Below, one piece after another: positions 22,659 through 33,204 of a stretch of DNA of 64,000 bases. The translations under genes and the position numbers were made by a program. The stretch lies in the NCBI GenBank assembly GCA_014529385.2, contig CM043968.1, positions 6,755,001 through 6,819,000 of the forward strand, given 5' to 3'. This DNA comes from Adiantum capillus-veneris (taxonomy: Eukaryota > Streptophyta > Polypodiopsida > Polypodiales > Pteridaceae). Numbering within the stretch: the first letter of the stretch is position 1; each line of letters opens with the position of its first letter. The notes below the pieces were generated by a model that saw nothing but the letters and a program-made list of their open reading frames with translations, was not told where the DNA came from and made no database searches.

Positions 22659-22994
22659 TTAGGCTGCCAACATCTCTGGATAGTCTTTGAAAAACTCTTC
22701 ATCAACCCACACTGCTTCGTGGGTTTCTCGATCCTTGAACTTCAAAAAGCATTGTCTCACTTGCTTCTTTGAACCACGGCAAAACCGATGCAACAACACT
22801 TGCTCGGGCTCCATGACTTCAGCTTCATCAATGATCTCCGGATCTTCTTCTTTGGAAATGTCCTTCGGAGGTGTTCCCTGAAACACTTTCAACCAAGACA
22901 CATAGAAAATGTTGTGCATTGACCATGAGTTAGGCAATTGCAATTTCGTTGAAACCTCGTTTATCTTTTTAATGACAGGAAATGGACCATACAT
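22659..22994 (-). pseudogene. A2 integrase C-terminus with chromodomain-like end
   Basis: The - strand frame reads MYGPFPVIKKINEVSTKLQL and HNIFYVSWLKVF, the conserved GPF-V...H-VFHVS-LK block that closes gypsy integrases. It then gives EQVLLHRFCRGSKKQVRQCF, LKFKDRETHEAVWVDEEFF. The pattern (L-K-F-K/W...A-W-E/V-x-E-x-F) is that of a retrotransposon chromodomain, which tethers integration to chromatin. The frame itself is open for 111 residues, with stops upstream. Confidence 0.75.
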
Positions 22995-23094
22995 TCAAAA
23001 AGACAACTTAGGACACTTCTTTCCAACTTGCTTAAGACATTGCTTCATGATTCTTAAATACACTCAATCCCCTTCCTTGATCGAAACATCCTGA

Positions 23095-23749
23095 TGATGC
23101 TTATTAGCCTGCCGTGAATAAGATTCGTGAGCCTTGCTTAGCCGAAGCTTTACACTCTCAGAAATCTCATCCAACGATTTACTTTCAACATTGACATCGG
23201 GCATTTGACTGACCGAGCGAGTGGTTGTTTGCTAAATCTGTCAATAAAAGTCCAAATACCATCGTGACCACTCTGTGTTCTCGGGAGATCAAAAATGAAA
23301 TCCATTGCAATACTTTCCCAGGGGCGGGCGGGTATGGGTAAAGGCTGTAACAATCCCTGTGCTTCATGCCTATCAAACTTGGCCTTCTGGCATACCAAGC
23401 AACTGCGCACAAACTCTTCCACATCTTTCTTGAGTCTTGGCCAAAAGAAGTATCTCTCTACCCCTTTCATGATGGTAGCAATGCCGCGGTGACTTGTAAA
23501 AGGTGGACAGTGGCATTCAGTCATAACCTTTTCCCTCAACGGCTGTGTAATGCACAACATGGTTTTTCTCATCAAGTAGCCTTTCCGAATGGAGTATCTT
23601 GCTACTGTCTCCCCATCCCGTATCCGTGTGAAAATATCTGCAAAATCTATATCTGTGGCATACTGATCGACCATATCCTCGAAGCTCCTATGATGTATCG
23701 CGGAAATAGCCAGAACCAATGGCTTCCGAGACAAAGCATCTACCACCAC
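23095..23749 (-). pseudogene. A2 integrase, zinc-binding and truncated catalytic part
   Basis: The - strand frame starts VVDALSRKPL (the tether after RNase H). It has the zinc site as H-(x)n-H then C-x2-C: CHCPPFTSHRG, RYFFWPRLKKDVEEFVRSCL, VCQKAK. Next is SIAMDFIFDLP with the first catalytic Asp, up to FIDRFSK at about 23225. The sequence then jumps directly into a segment (SVSQMPDV, SKAHESY) that normally lies beyond the core. The second Asp and the Glu with roughly 100-130 residues are missing, so the integrase cannot work. Confidence 0.8.
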
Positions 23750-24300
23750 ATTCTTCTGTCCCTACACGTGGACAATCTGGAAGTGAAACTGTGACAAGAT
23801 GTTCGCCCACTGCATCTGCTTTTCCAAAAGCTGCTTCTGTGACAAGAAGTAGCGCAAACTCTGATGGTCTGTAGAGACAGTAAAATCCGCTCCGAGTAGG
23901 TAATGCCGCCACTGAGTAAGAGCATGGATAACCACCAAAAGCTCTTTCTCATAAATCTGTGTTGTCATCTCCGGCCTAGAGAACAATCCGCTCTCATAAG
24001 CTATGACATGGCCTTCTCGCATCAAGACCGCACCCAGACTACGAGCACAAGCATCACAATATACTTCAAATGACTATTGCAAGTCCGGCAAAGTCAAAAC
24101 TAGTCCCGTAGTCAATTTCTTTTTCAATGTCTGAAAGGCAGTCACCTCTGTGGGTCCCCACGAGAAAGGGACTCCTTTCTGTCTCAAGATATGCAAAGGG
24201 GAAGCAACCTCTGCAAACTTTCGAATGAACCGCCTATAGTACGAACACAGTCCCGAGAAGCTTCTAACTTCATGGATATTCTTCAAATCGGGTCAATCAC
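23750..24300 (-). pseudogene. A2 RNase H domain
   Basis: The frame 24286-24074 shows the RT connection (VRSFSGLCSYYRRFIRKFAE, PFSWG). A segment with CDACARSLGAVLMREG follows (first RNase H Asp), then YEKELLVVIHAL (Glu) and STDHQSLRYFL (Asp), giving the D-E-D set of a gypsy RNase H. It removes the RNA strand during reverse transcription. One in-frame stop separates the two halves, and another lies before the integrase. Confidence 0.85.
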
Positions 24301-24440
24301 GTATAGTCTCTATCTTGGCCGGATCCATTTGCACTTCTGTCTGCTGAGACAATGTGTCCCAAAAAGTGTATCTCTGGTAGGAAAAAATCACTTTTCTTTG
24401 CATTAATCACTGACTTGTGATCTCGTAATGCCTGAAAGAC

Positions 24441-25161
24441 TTAAAGCAGATGATCTCTATGTTCTGCATCATTCTTGGAGAAAACAATGATGTCGTCAAA
24501 GAAAGTGCCAACAAATAGCATGTGCTCTCGAAAAATCATGTCCATCATACGATTAAATGTCGCACGAGCATTGGTTAAGCCAAAAGGCATCACCAAAAAC
24601 TCAAATAACCCAAAAGTCGTCCGAAAAGCTGTCTTGTAGACGTCTCTCAGCGCGATTCTGATATGATGATATCCACTCTTCATATCAATCCTGCTAAAGC
24701 ACGAGGATCCCTGTGATCTGTGGAGTATATCATCGATCCTAGGAATCGGAAATCTGTTCTTGATGGTGATTTTGTTGAGAGCTCTGTAATCGATGCACAT
24801 TCTAATTTCTCCAAGATCCGTCTTTCTTCAAAACCAACAACACTAGAGAGAAATACGGTGAACTACTAGGCTGGACAAGACACTTTTCCAAGAGGTCTTT
24901 CACTTGGTTCATAATCTCTTCATTTTGTGCTCGATTCACACGGTAAGGTGGCCGGTTCGGTGGTGTACTTCCAGGTATCAGATCAATGGTATGATCTTCA
25001 GGACGAGCAGGTGGTAACTCGCCTGGCAGGCCCTGTGAGAAGCAATCGGTATGAGAGTGTAGAAAATCTTGGCGTGCTTTATCAAGTTTAGACATATTTG
25101 TTCTATCCTCATCACTCAACTCTTTCATAAAGATCGAGTAAACAAACAGACTGGATTTCAT
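24441..25161 (-). pseudogene. A2 reverse transcriptase
   Basis: The - strand frames 25161-24802 and 24800-24441 join across one frame break at about 24800. Motifs in order: PPNRPPYRVN, LLEKCLVQPSSSPY (fingers), VLKKDGSWR then MCIDYRALNKITIKNRFPIP, CFSRIDMKSGYHHIRI (first catalytic Asp), FGLFEFLVMPFGLTNA, and VGTFFDDIIVFSK (the F-F-D-D catalytic pair). This is a clear Ty3/gypsy RT that keeps its catalytic residues. The frameshift and nearby stops prevent a full Pol product. Confidence 0.9.
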
Positions 25162-25169
25162 TAATTTAG

Positions 25170-25389
25170 AAATGGCCGAAGCCGATACAATAGGGACAGA
25201 CTCGCCCTTCAGTTTAATATCAAGTACAATGGTTCTACCCTACTCTGTAGTCAATGTCGCTTTCCTCGCCCGACAATCGACCACGACGTTATTCTTGTGG
25301 TACCAAGGAATCCCTAAGAGAACATCACAACCTTCCAAAGGCATTATGAAGAAGTCCTCATGCCCCAAATACCCCTTGCAGGTTTAGGG
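25170..25389 (-). pseudogene. A2 aspartic protease, C-terminal part
   Basis: The - strand frame GHEDFFIMPLEGCDVLLGIP, WYHKNNVVVDCRARKATL contains the second retropepsin motif (V-L-L-G-I-P-W) and the strand after it. The N-terminal half with the catalytic Asp-Thr/Ser-Gly is missing because unrelated sequence begins at about 25390. Confidence 0.7.
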
Positions 25390-26490
25390 TTTTCGCCCTA
25401 AACGGTCCCTACTACCCCGAGGAGATTCGTGGACGCGAGGGGACCGCTATAGAGGTGATCTGGCGCATTTTCGAGGCCGAAAACAGAGAATTCAGCGTGT
25501 TGCAGATTCTCGTCAGGTTTTGCAAAGTGATCGTATGCATCGAGAAAGTCATCTAGTGCGTGGGGATACTGACAGTAAAGCATCCTAGTACAGTTATGCT
25601 GCCGACATCGGGCCAGAACGGATGGAATTGAGCCCGAATTATGCGGGACAGCTTGTAGGAAATCACAAGTTTTATTCCCTCTGCTCAAGAATAAAGAAAT
25701 ACCGAAAGGGGCAGTAACCTTTGGGGCCTACAGGTGTCACTGTCTGCCTGGAAGCATTCTAGCTTCCTGGCCGTGCTTTTGTTTTGAAGTGTAATTTCAG
25801 TCTCAGTTACAGGTTCCTTTTAAGTCATTGCTTTGAGTCGTAAAGTCAAGTGTTAAAGATCGGGTGAAAGCTCACGTCTACCGCCCTACGGGCCGGTTTT
25901 ACCGAGGCTGAAAATTCCTGAAACCACTTCCAACACAAAACAACACAAAACCATGAACATACCCATTCCATGTAAAGTGACTGGAAAAAAAAACTATTCT
26001 TTCAAAAAAATTGTGCATGCAATGCGCATGCAATGCAGATGAACAAAGTGACAGAGTGCCAAACCGTTCATCAAACACACGCAAACAATGGGGTCGAATC
26101 TTGACTTTCTGATCTAAATCAATCAACTGTGGCAAATCATAATGGAAATGCGAGACATGGAATGTGAATTCCTTTAATGCAAAAATGTCATCTTTTCATG
26201 AGAAATCCGCATACATCCGTGTTCATTCATGAGTGAATTGTGCTCATCGTACAATATGTCATGCCTATGAAAAGGGATCACATAAGGACGGTGACTAAAA
26301 TACAGGAAAGCATCACGAACGAAACACTCGAACAATGCGTACTGACTAATCATTCGTACACATAATACTTCCTGTGGGGATTCTTTGGACCTCGACTCGA
26401 GAGCCAAGATCGGTTCTTCGTGATTGATCGAATCTGCAATGAGGTTAGCTTCACTAGCAAAAGTATCAACTAAACCATCATCCTTGTGAA
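25390..26490 (-). other. Unexplained segment replacing gag C-terminus and protease N-terminus of A2
   Basis: Between the gag N-terminus and the protease end there is about 1.1 kb with no capsid domain, no zinc knuckle and no protease active site. Two - strand frames (25688-25398 and 26512-26174) are open but unrecognised. The part 25390-25650 is distinctly more GC-rich than its neighbours. It may be an insertion into, or a replacement within, the element. Confidence 0.45.
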
Positions 26491-27110
26491 CAGTCACATC
26501 ATTATCCTGCAAATCATCATGCTTGTGAGTAATCTCACATCTTGATCATGCAAATCATCATGCGCGTGAATATTCAAATCTTGATCATGCAAATCATCAA
26601 GCTTATCATCATGCTTGCCATTATCATTCAAATCATCATGCAAATCTTCATGTGTGTCATGCTTTAGAGAAGGAGAGACTGAGAGAGTCTCCTCCGGATT
26701 CTGTTCAAATTGCGTCTGCACAATTGAAAAAAGTCGCAAGAACTCTTTCATGTGTTGGTCGCTCTTCTCTTTTCTTGCTTTGTTCTTGCGATCAAATTCT
26801 ACTTCTCTTGCTTTGTCTTCCAAGCGTGCTTGCTCGTACTTACGCTCGATGGCTGCCAATCTTTCTTCGCAGTCACGTGCTATGGCTGCCATTCATTCTG
26901 CGTATTTACGTTCTATGGTTGCCATTCTTTCGTTGCTTTCTAGCTTACTGTCCATCATCATCTTGTCAAAAATCTCCATAGGAGTTAGTGCAATCCTTGG
27001 CGTAGATGGGGAAGGGGGAGAGTCGGAAAAACTCCTGGTGGGAAAAACTCTTCTTCGCCACTCCCATGCTCACTACCTTCATACAAAGTATCCATTACAC
27101 TTCAGGTGAT
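26491..27110 (-). pseudogene. A2 gag N-terminal region
   Basis: On the - strand a segment near 27110-27000 reads like the A1 gag start (ITRSGMDTL counterpart, then GSGEEEF). After frame changes a long charged helix follows (ERLAAIERKYEQARLEDKAR, REVEFDRKNKARKEKSDQHM). It ends in a repeat rich in H and D, (HDDLHDQD)-type units at 26500-26640. The helix corresponds in position and composition to that of A1. The capsid domain proper is not present downstream. Confidence 0.65.
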
Positions 27111-27544
27111 GACCATCCACTAAAGTCTTGGGTTCTTAAGTTCACGAGGAACTTGGGTTCTTGTGGGTCTTGGTTCTTGACTTCTTAAGGGTCTTGGTTT
27201 CTTCTTTCGCTTGAAATCTGTGTTAGAGAAGGATCTTCTCTTCTCTCCAGCTCTTCTCTTTCCTGCAGAGGTGCACCCCTTGGCGGCCTTGCGCTCATAC
27301 CAAGGTTGCTTTTTCCCACCTCACGTCGATTGGCCGGCCGCTAAGTGCACGGTCCGCTCTCGATGAGTGAAAAGAGACACAAGGGGGGGCTGGACAAGCC
27401 CTTCTTTCTTGGGTTTCCTTTCACTCTTCAAAACACGATTAGGAATCGACACGCCCAAGAGGACTTGGGTTACGTGCGACCGCAACAAGCAAAAAAAAAT
27501 TATGTGGTTCTTGTGGTTCTTTCTTTGAGTGATACAGAACACTG

Positions 27545-27562
27545 CCAAAGCTCTGATACCAA
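27545..27562 (-). promoter_or_regulatory. Primer-binding site of A2
   Basis: On the - strand TTGGTATCAGAGCTTTGG follows the 5' LTR end; TGGTATCAGAGC is the standard plant initiator Met-tRNA complement. Confidence 0.9.
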
Positions 27563-28791
27563 TGTAAGGTGCAACGGAAGTGAATGTTGCTCAAGATAAG
27601 TGCTCCGAACTGTGCTCAAGGTTCCTTTTACGTACGGAAGAGAGAGCCTTCCGTTCCTCTAGTGAGAGAGTGCAATGGACACAAACAAAGTGGATGAACA
27701 TTGTGAATGAAGGTGCATGAGACTGAGAGATAGAGAGAGAAGAATACGACACGAGAAAAGTTGTCAAGCCCTCCTCCAAAGGCCCCACTCTCTATGGCAA
27801 GAGAGGTCTACTATTGATTGCACAAATCTCTACAATGCTTTGGACTTGCCAACGATGAGGATGACGAGGAGACGCGCTGAAATCTCAAAATGCTAATGGT
27901 TGAAATCTGCAAATCTTTATCTGCTGAATTCTGACTCTATGTCGATGACGACGATGCGATGATGACGCGCTGAAAACACACATGCTGAAATCTGTGTTTT
28001 TCGGGCTGAAACTGCAAATTATGTGGGATCTGACCGTGCAGTGAGGATTGCGGGAAGTGAGATATGCGAGGTTCCGGACTACTACTGCAATGTTTGACTG
28101 CTGAAAACTGAAAACGCTGGTGCTTCTTGGGATTCCGTCACGGTGAATCTGCAAAACGCTGAAGTGTTATGCCGATGCAAAAACGCTAGGGCTGAAAATC
28201 GTCTGTTGTGGTGGGAATCTGCTAACGCTAAGGAACCTGCTGTGCTGCTGTAGGAATCTGCTAACGCTAGGGATGATCTATTGCATCTTGTTGTCGCCAG
28301 GCTGATCTGCTGTGCAAAAACGCCAGGCTTCTGTCTTGCTGAAAAACGCTAGCTCTGCATCTGCAAAAACACTAGGTCTTCTGTCTTGGGGGTCTTGTTG
28401 AGAAGTTTCCTGATGAACACTGGGTTGAAGCTGCCTCTTCTGCCAGAAAGTGCTAGCGCTAGGTTTGTATATATACAAACTTAGCAAAATTGCCCTACCT
28501 AGTTTCCAACAAAAGTCACTTAAAAATAATAAGTGAAAAATGTCAAAAATAGTAAAAATAGGTCTATGCACTATAAAAATGCTATTGATGGGTTCTGATG
28601 GAAATCTGATGATCATGCTATGTGCAACCAGAGGATATGCATCTACTCTAAGCGTTTGGACATGCACAGTCTGCGAACAGACTCACAAAAGTGTCAGCTC
28701 ACTTCCTATTCTAGACTGACTTGACTGAATTGAATTCTTGTCATGTTGTAGCTTGTCCACCGACACATAGGGTTGGATGTGTCACGTTACA
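27563..28791 (-). repeat. 5' LTR of A2
   Basis: On the + strand it begins TGTAAGGTGCAACGG and ends GTCACGTTACA, so the - strand copy reads TGTAACGTGAC...CTTACA. Near 28470 (- strand) TATATATACAAACCTAGCG gives a TATA box and probable start region, followed by a leader with repeated GCGTTTT/GCAGATT phrases. Confidence 0.85.
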
Positions 28792-29193
28792 TCCCCGATC
28801 ATCAACATCCATGTCAACCCTGTAGACATGGATGAGGATACGCAAGGTAGAATTCAAAAACAAAGAGAAAATCTCTTGGAAGTGTTGTAAATCGATCACT
28901 AAAGAAGACAAAAAAAGCAAGGCCAAAGTGGTGAAAGACACGACAAAGTAACTTCTTCCTTTGCCATTCTCAGAGAGCCAGACTAGAGTGATGAAGATTC
29001 CACGATCTTCTGCTCCTAGTTCTACAGTGTCAGTGGTCAGCTTTGCCATTCCTGAACCACTTCTTCATGTTACATATGTGGCTTCTCCCTCACATGTTCC
29101 CCTAACTACTCTTCACTCCTGCCAAAGTGACTATTTCTACACGCACCACCTGCACTTACATCGTCGTCTCTCCCTATCTCTGGATCACCCACT

Positions 29194-29565
29194 GTGCATG
29201 TTACTAGCTCACTTGCAACCCCCCTTGAGAGCCCTACACCCCCAGGCGCTACTACTGGATCTTCAATTGTGGCAGACTCTAATTCGCTCTTCCGGCTATC
29301 TGAGGAGATCCTGCAAGAGTCAAAAAATGGTATCACTACCATAGGAGTAAAGCGGTTGGCTGCCACTCATCAATGCCACGCAGCCACATATGTGGCCATG
29401 GAAGGATGTCTGCGTGTCGAAGAGAGCACGATCGCGGACAAAGATGATACCATTTTTGTGTTGCGCCAAGCCTTGAGAGCGAAATCCCAAATCATTGACG
29501 ACCTCAAAGCTCAATTTCAAGGATTTCCGGAGATGCTACTACACGGAGATATGGAGGCTCAGTAG
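29194..29565 (+). CDS. Unrecognised ORF with coiled coil, possibly retroelement-derived
   Basis: The frame has a Pro/Ser/Thr-rich start (LESPTPPGATTGSS) and then a helical part (LFRLSEEILQES, AATYVAMEGCLRVEESTIADK, FVLRQALRAKSQIIDDL). After a stop at 29565, similar composition continues in frame to about 29890 (PPHMPPMQPT, TQQVAATFTKGKFVE). I do not recognise it. Low complexity plus coiled coil resembles the variable N-terminus of some gag proteins. No capsid or zinc knuckle was found. Confidence 0.3.
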   Translation: MHVTSSLATPLESPTPPGATTGSSIVADSNSLFRLSEEILQESKNGITTIGVKRLAATHQCHAATYVAMEGCLRVEESTIADKDDTIFVLRQALRAKSQIIDDLKAQFQGFPEMLLHGDMEAQ

Positions 29566-29899
29566 AACAACACCAGAGATTACCAGACTCCCACTACTAA
29601 CAGTCCACCCCATATGCCACCGATGCAGCCGACACAGAGAATTCCTTGTTAGGGATTTGCTAGCGCACATCGCTACGGCTACGTTAGTTGACAGCTTCAG
29701 TACCATCCAGAACAGGTGCTTCCATCTACAACTCAGCAAGTGGCTGCCACTTTCACAAAGGGAAAGTTTGTCGAGAGCATGGTGTAGTCCTCTACAATCG
29801 ATCTTATGGCTCCACCTCCAGAGACTCTCTGCGGGTGCTGCAGTGGCGACAGTAGTGACGACACTCTTTCTGAGTTGACACGATCGGAAGAGCAGAGCT

Positions 29900-30200
29900 C
29901 AGCACCCACACTTCTTTTTTCAGCCTACTTAGTACATGCAATTCCCTTTCACAGTTTTCAGTGTTTTCTCTCAACAAGACAGTGAGACTGGCCTTATGGT
30001 GGGCACTTGCAACAGGGTTATTGTGTCATTTGCACAAGACAGGCAATAAGTTCCAACTGGTTGTGTCTTTTGAGTTGTTGGTTCCATTGTTGTGTTGCGT
30101 TTTCTTTTTGTTGGAGTGAGGTTTCACGCATATTGCACTGAGAAGCATCCATAGTAGAGAGCACTATACACTTTTCCTACTACATCAAGCAATGTACACT
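29900..30200. other. Spacer with no supported feature
   Basis: Short frames only and no recognisable motif. Confidence 0.4.
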
Positions 30201-30201
30201 T

Positions 30202-30810
30202 CTATTGCATTGAATCCGTGTGTACATGAGAAGTGCAAGCTCCGGGATCACCCCCCTTTTGAGCATGTGTCAGAACCTTTGACCTTTGCTCTACTGAAGT
30301 GATCTGAGTTGGGGAATACATGGGTTGTAAACTAAAGGCTTCAAGGTAAAGTTGCAATACATTTGGGGACTCTATCAATTCACTTTCTTCCATCCACTTT
30401 GCATCCATAGGTGGATAGTTCTTGAACTTCATCAAATACTGTCTTGCAACTTTTCCCTTAACTTTTCTTTCTTAATGTGCCTCAAATATCAAGATCTCAT
30501 CAGTTCCTCAACCTCAGGATGATCTTCATCGGGCATATCTTTTGGCACATCACCCACAAAAGGTCTTAGAAGTCTCACATGAAACGCGTTATAAATCTTC
30601 CAATTGCCTGGCAACTTCAGCGTGTATGCAACATCCTTGATCTTAGAGAACCTACTCCGTCCAGAGAGGATGGTGTGGCAAACGAGTCAAAGGTTGTATA
30701 TTTCTTGTGATACTTGGGCACATGACATGTGTATGTTGGCTTTTGGCATTCTGAGCCGAACTTTCAAGTAGGATGGCTCAACTTTGTCCTAGAGGTAGCG
30801 CAGCCGATTT
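30202..30810 (-). pseudogene. Gypsy integrase C-terminus and chromodomain-like end
   Basis: On the - strand a frame near 30655-30480 reads KIKDVAYTLKLPGNWKIYNA then FHVRLLRPFVGDVPKDMPDE, the gypsy integrase C-terminal block. After a gap, YLMKFKNYPPMDAKWMEESE resembles the chromodomain core. It differs from the A2 C-terminus, so it derives from another gypsy family. Stops separate the pieces. Confidence 0.7.
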
Positions 30811-30822
30811 ACAACTTTTCAT

Positions 30823-30985
30823 TGTTAGGTTTCCCGTTAGGTTTCCAAGAACAAGCCTCATAAGGCATGCAGTTAAGAGTCAGTTATTTGTAGAAGTGTG
30901 CAAAGCAAGTTTGGTTATATACCTTGTACGGTTTACAAAGAGATGAATACAATAGCGTGTGACTTTGCTGCTTAGTATCAAGTTG

Positions 30986-31024
<39 letters not shown>

Positions 31025-31096
31025 CTCGTCTGCTGCACGCCCCGAAGGCCATGGCGATCCTCAGACACCACCCCCTGTAGCTGCTGCACCCCATCA
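30823..31096 (+). repeat. 5' LTR of the small LTR element
   Basis: TG...CA ends, a TATATACC box near 30920 and a CT tract at 30988-31021. It is collinear with the right LTR apart from a short segment (CCCGTGGGAACA) present only in the right copy and the CT length. Confidence 0.9.
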
Positions 31097-31098
31097 CT

Positions 31099-31116
31099 TG
31101 GTATCAGAGCCATAGG
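31099..31116 (+). promoter_or_regulatory. Primer-binding site of the small LTR element
   Basis: TGGTATCAGAGCCATAGG starts two bases after the LTR end. The first 12 bases fit the initiator Met-tRNA perfectly. Confidence 0.9.
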
Positions 31117-32244
31117 GTTCAACCTCGAGGGCTTGTACTCGAAGAGCTTCACGAGAACCGTTGCTTGCAGAGGACAGATTGCCTTTGACGACCTGCGTGG
31201 TTTCAACCATAATCGCCATCAACACAGTCGCCTTGGCCTAAGCTACAAGTTTCAACCCTACAGGGTCTCCCGATTTGGCTTTTACTCGCTGCTTAGCCAT
31301 CGATAGCACCGCCTGTAGAGCTGGCCACCTCCAACCTCCATCATTCGGTTTTTTTTTCTTTCACAATCCATTGAACTTTGACCCCTTTTCATTTTTGGTT
31401 CCTTGGCCTCGAGTTAGAGGGTCTTTACACCCCCAACGGTCAACATTGTGAAGCTGGTTCACAACGGTGTTTATGCATCACCGAGGCATAGATAGCAAAG
31501 AGATTTTGTACGCGTCTCAGACACTACAAGCCTACGACTTCAAGCTTGACGACGACGGTGGTGATTAAGATCATATCTGGCTATCAAAAGCTCAACGACA
31601 AGGACAAGGAAATTAAGTTTTTTAACCATGAATAAAAATTCGGAGTTGAAGATTCATAAATGGCATAAAAGATTGACAAGTTTGACAGAGGTGGCCAATT
31701 TACATCATCAGTCAGAGAGTTTTTCTCTATCAAGCCTCCAGAAGCTTTTGACATTTCAAAGGATTTACAATTTGGATCTTCTCGAGTGCAACCATTAATT
31801 TTCTTTGCATGATGAGTGTTCTAGATTTCTCATGTTTTGTTATGTTTGTCAACATAATCATATACTTTCTGTCAAAAGCCTTCTTTTAGCTTATCAGTTG
31901 TCAAGTATTGCCATGCTCCAAAATTTTGTACGGGTTATAGACACTGCCACACATAAGTGGTAAGACCTTCCAAAACAAATTATATTTGTTCTCATCCTAT
32001 TTTTCTCATTTCTCATGAGGTTATTGGATGCAACTTAAACAAAGGTTTGACAGTGAGCCAAAAACTCCATCTGTTGGTAGCTAATTTTTTATCTACACCC
32101 TATTTGTTCAAGGGGGAGTTACTGACCTAGCACCAAGTGAAAGGAATACCAAAACCCTTGTTGTGAGAGAACCTCAAACTCACGGTTGACGAGTACACCA
32201 AAAACTCGAGATATCATGGAAAGTGATGTATCTAGTTCAGGCTT

Positions 32245-32254
32245 GAGGGGGGGA
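32245..32254 (+). promoter_or_regulatory. Polypurine tract of the small LTR element
   Basis: GAGGGGGGGA immediately before the right LTR. Confidence 0.85.
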
Positions 32255-32255
32255 T

Positions 32256-32425
32256 TGTTAGGTTTCCAGTTAGGTTTCCAAGCCCGTGGGAACAAGCCTC
32301 ATAAGGCATGCAATGAAGAGTCAATTACTTGTAAAAGTGTGCATGGCAAGTTTGGTTATATACCTTGTAAGGTTTACAAAGAGATGAGTACAATAGCGTG
32401 TGATTTTCCTGCTTCGTATCGAGTT

Positions 32426-32506
<81 letters not shown>

Positions 32507-32585
32507 GTTCGTTCTCATCTGTTGCACGCCCTCAAGGCCATGGCGACCCTCAGACGCTACCCCCCATAGCTGCTGCACCCCATCA
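32256..32585 (+). repeat. 3' LTR of the small LTR element
   Basis: It carries a TATATACC box near 32355-32365 and a 75-bp CT tract at 32430-32504, and ends CCCCATCA before the TTCAT duplication. Confidence 0.92.
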
Positions 32586-32740
32586 TTCATATAACCTACA
32601 GCTATTGATGACATGCCCAAATGGCATGCAATGAGCTCCTAAACGGCTAATGAACACTTCTCGAGCCTAGCATACTTTGATCGTAGTACTTGCAATTCCT
32701 TCATCACTTTTGGAGTTTGATCTTGTTGTGTATCCAGGAT

Positions 32741-33080
32741 TGAGAGGGGGTGTTTTGGAGGTCATCTTCTTTGATCCCCATCTAGATTGTGAGTAAGGAC
32801 TTCTGCCCTGTTAGGTTTCTCTAGATTCTAGGCATGTGGGCGGATGTTCTAGATTCGGTATGGCTGAGTACCTGCGGCCCTTTTGGTGGGCGCACTATTT
32901 TTTTCCCAATTTTCCATTTATTCCCAGAATTTGGATCGTGGGTTTCTAATGGATGTGGGTCGGGCACTTTTGCTGCTCCCCTATATAGCTCCCCTATATA
33001 GCTCCCCATTCTAGCATTGTAGTGTGCAGGCCTTGTATTCTCTTTCTCTTATTAGCAAAGTTTGTTGCCCCGCATGGCTT

Positions 33081-33125
<45 letters not shown>

Positions 33126-33130
33126 TGGGG
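32741..33130 (+). repeat. Probable further LTR with polypurine tract and duplicated TATA box
   Basis: TGAGAGGGGG (32741-32750) followed by TGTTTTGGAGG looks like a polypurine tract plus LTR start. The 13-bp unit GCTCCCCTATATA occurs at 32975-32987 and 32988-33000, with a partial third copy, so the TATA box is doubled. A CT tract lies at 33084-33122. The right end is obscured by homopolymers, and no partner LTR was found. Confidence 0.5.
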
Positions 33131-33171
33131 GATGTTAAAACTCTCCTCTTCTTCTTCTTCTTCTTCTTTCC

Positions 33172-33204
<33 letters not shown>

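Larger units (their letters stand above)
21525..28791 (-). mobile_element. Ty3/gypsy LTR retrotransposon A2 (- strand), decayed
   Basis: Two related LTRs (27563-28791 as 5' LTR, 21525-22608 as 3' LTR) flank, in - strand order, a PBS, gag N-terminus, an unexplained segment, the protease end, RT, RNase H, integrase and a chromodomain-like C-terminus. The length is about 7.3 kb. The PR-RT-RH-IN order makes it Ty3/gypsy, and the C-terminal domain suggests the chromovirus lineage. The LTRs are diverged and differ in length (1229 and 1084 bp), so the insertion is old or recombinant. The flanking 5 bp (TTGTC left, TCCCC right) do not match. Confidence 0.85.
31097..32255 (+). other. Non-coding interior of the small LTR element
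   Basis: No open frame resembling gag or pol. The segment 31925-31974 (TTGTACGGGTTATAGACACT onward) recurs at 43053-43098 in the gag-only copia element at 41484-43581, so both probably descend from related copia-type elements. Confidence 0.6.
30823..32585 (+). mobile_element. Complete 1.76-kb non-autonomous LTR element (TRIM/small LARD type)
   Basis: Near-identical LTRs at both ends begin TGTTAGGTTTCC and end CCCCATCA. A perfect 5-bp target duplication, TTCAT, flanks the element (30818-30822 and 32586-32590). A Met-tRNA PBS follows the left LTR and a polypurine tract precedes the right one. The 1159-bp interior has no gag or pol, so it must borrow enzymes from an autonomous relative. LTR lengths (274 and 330 bp) differ mainly by the CT tract. 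Confidence 0.92.
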
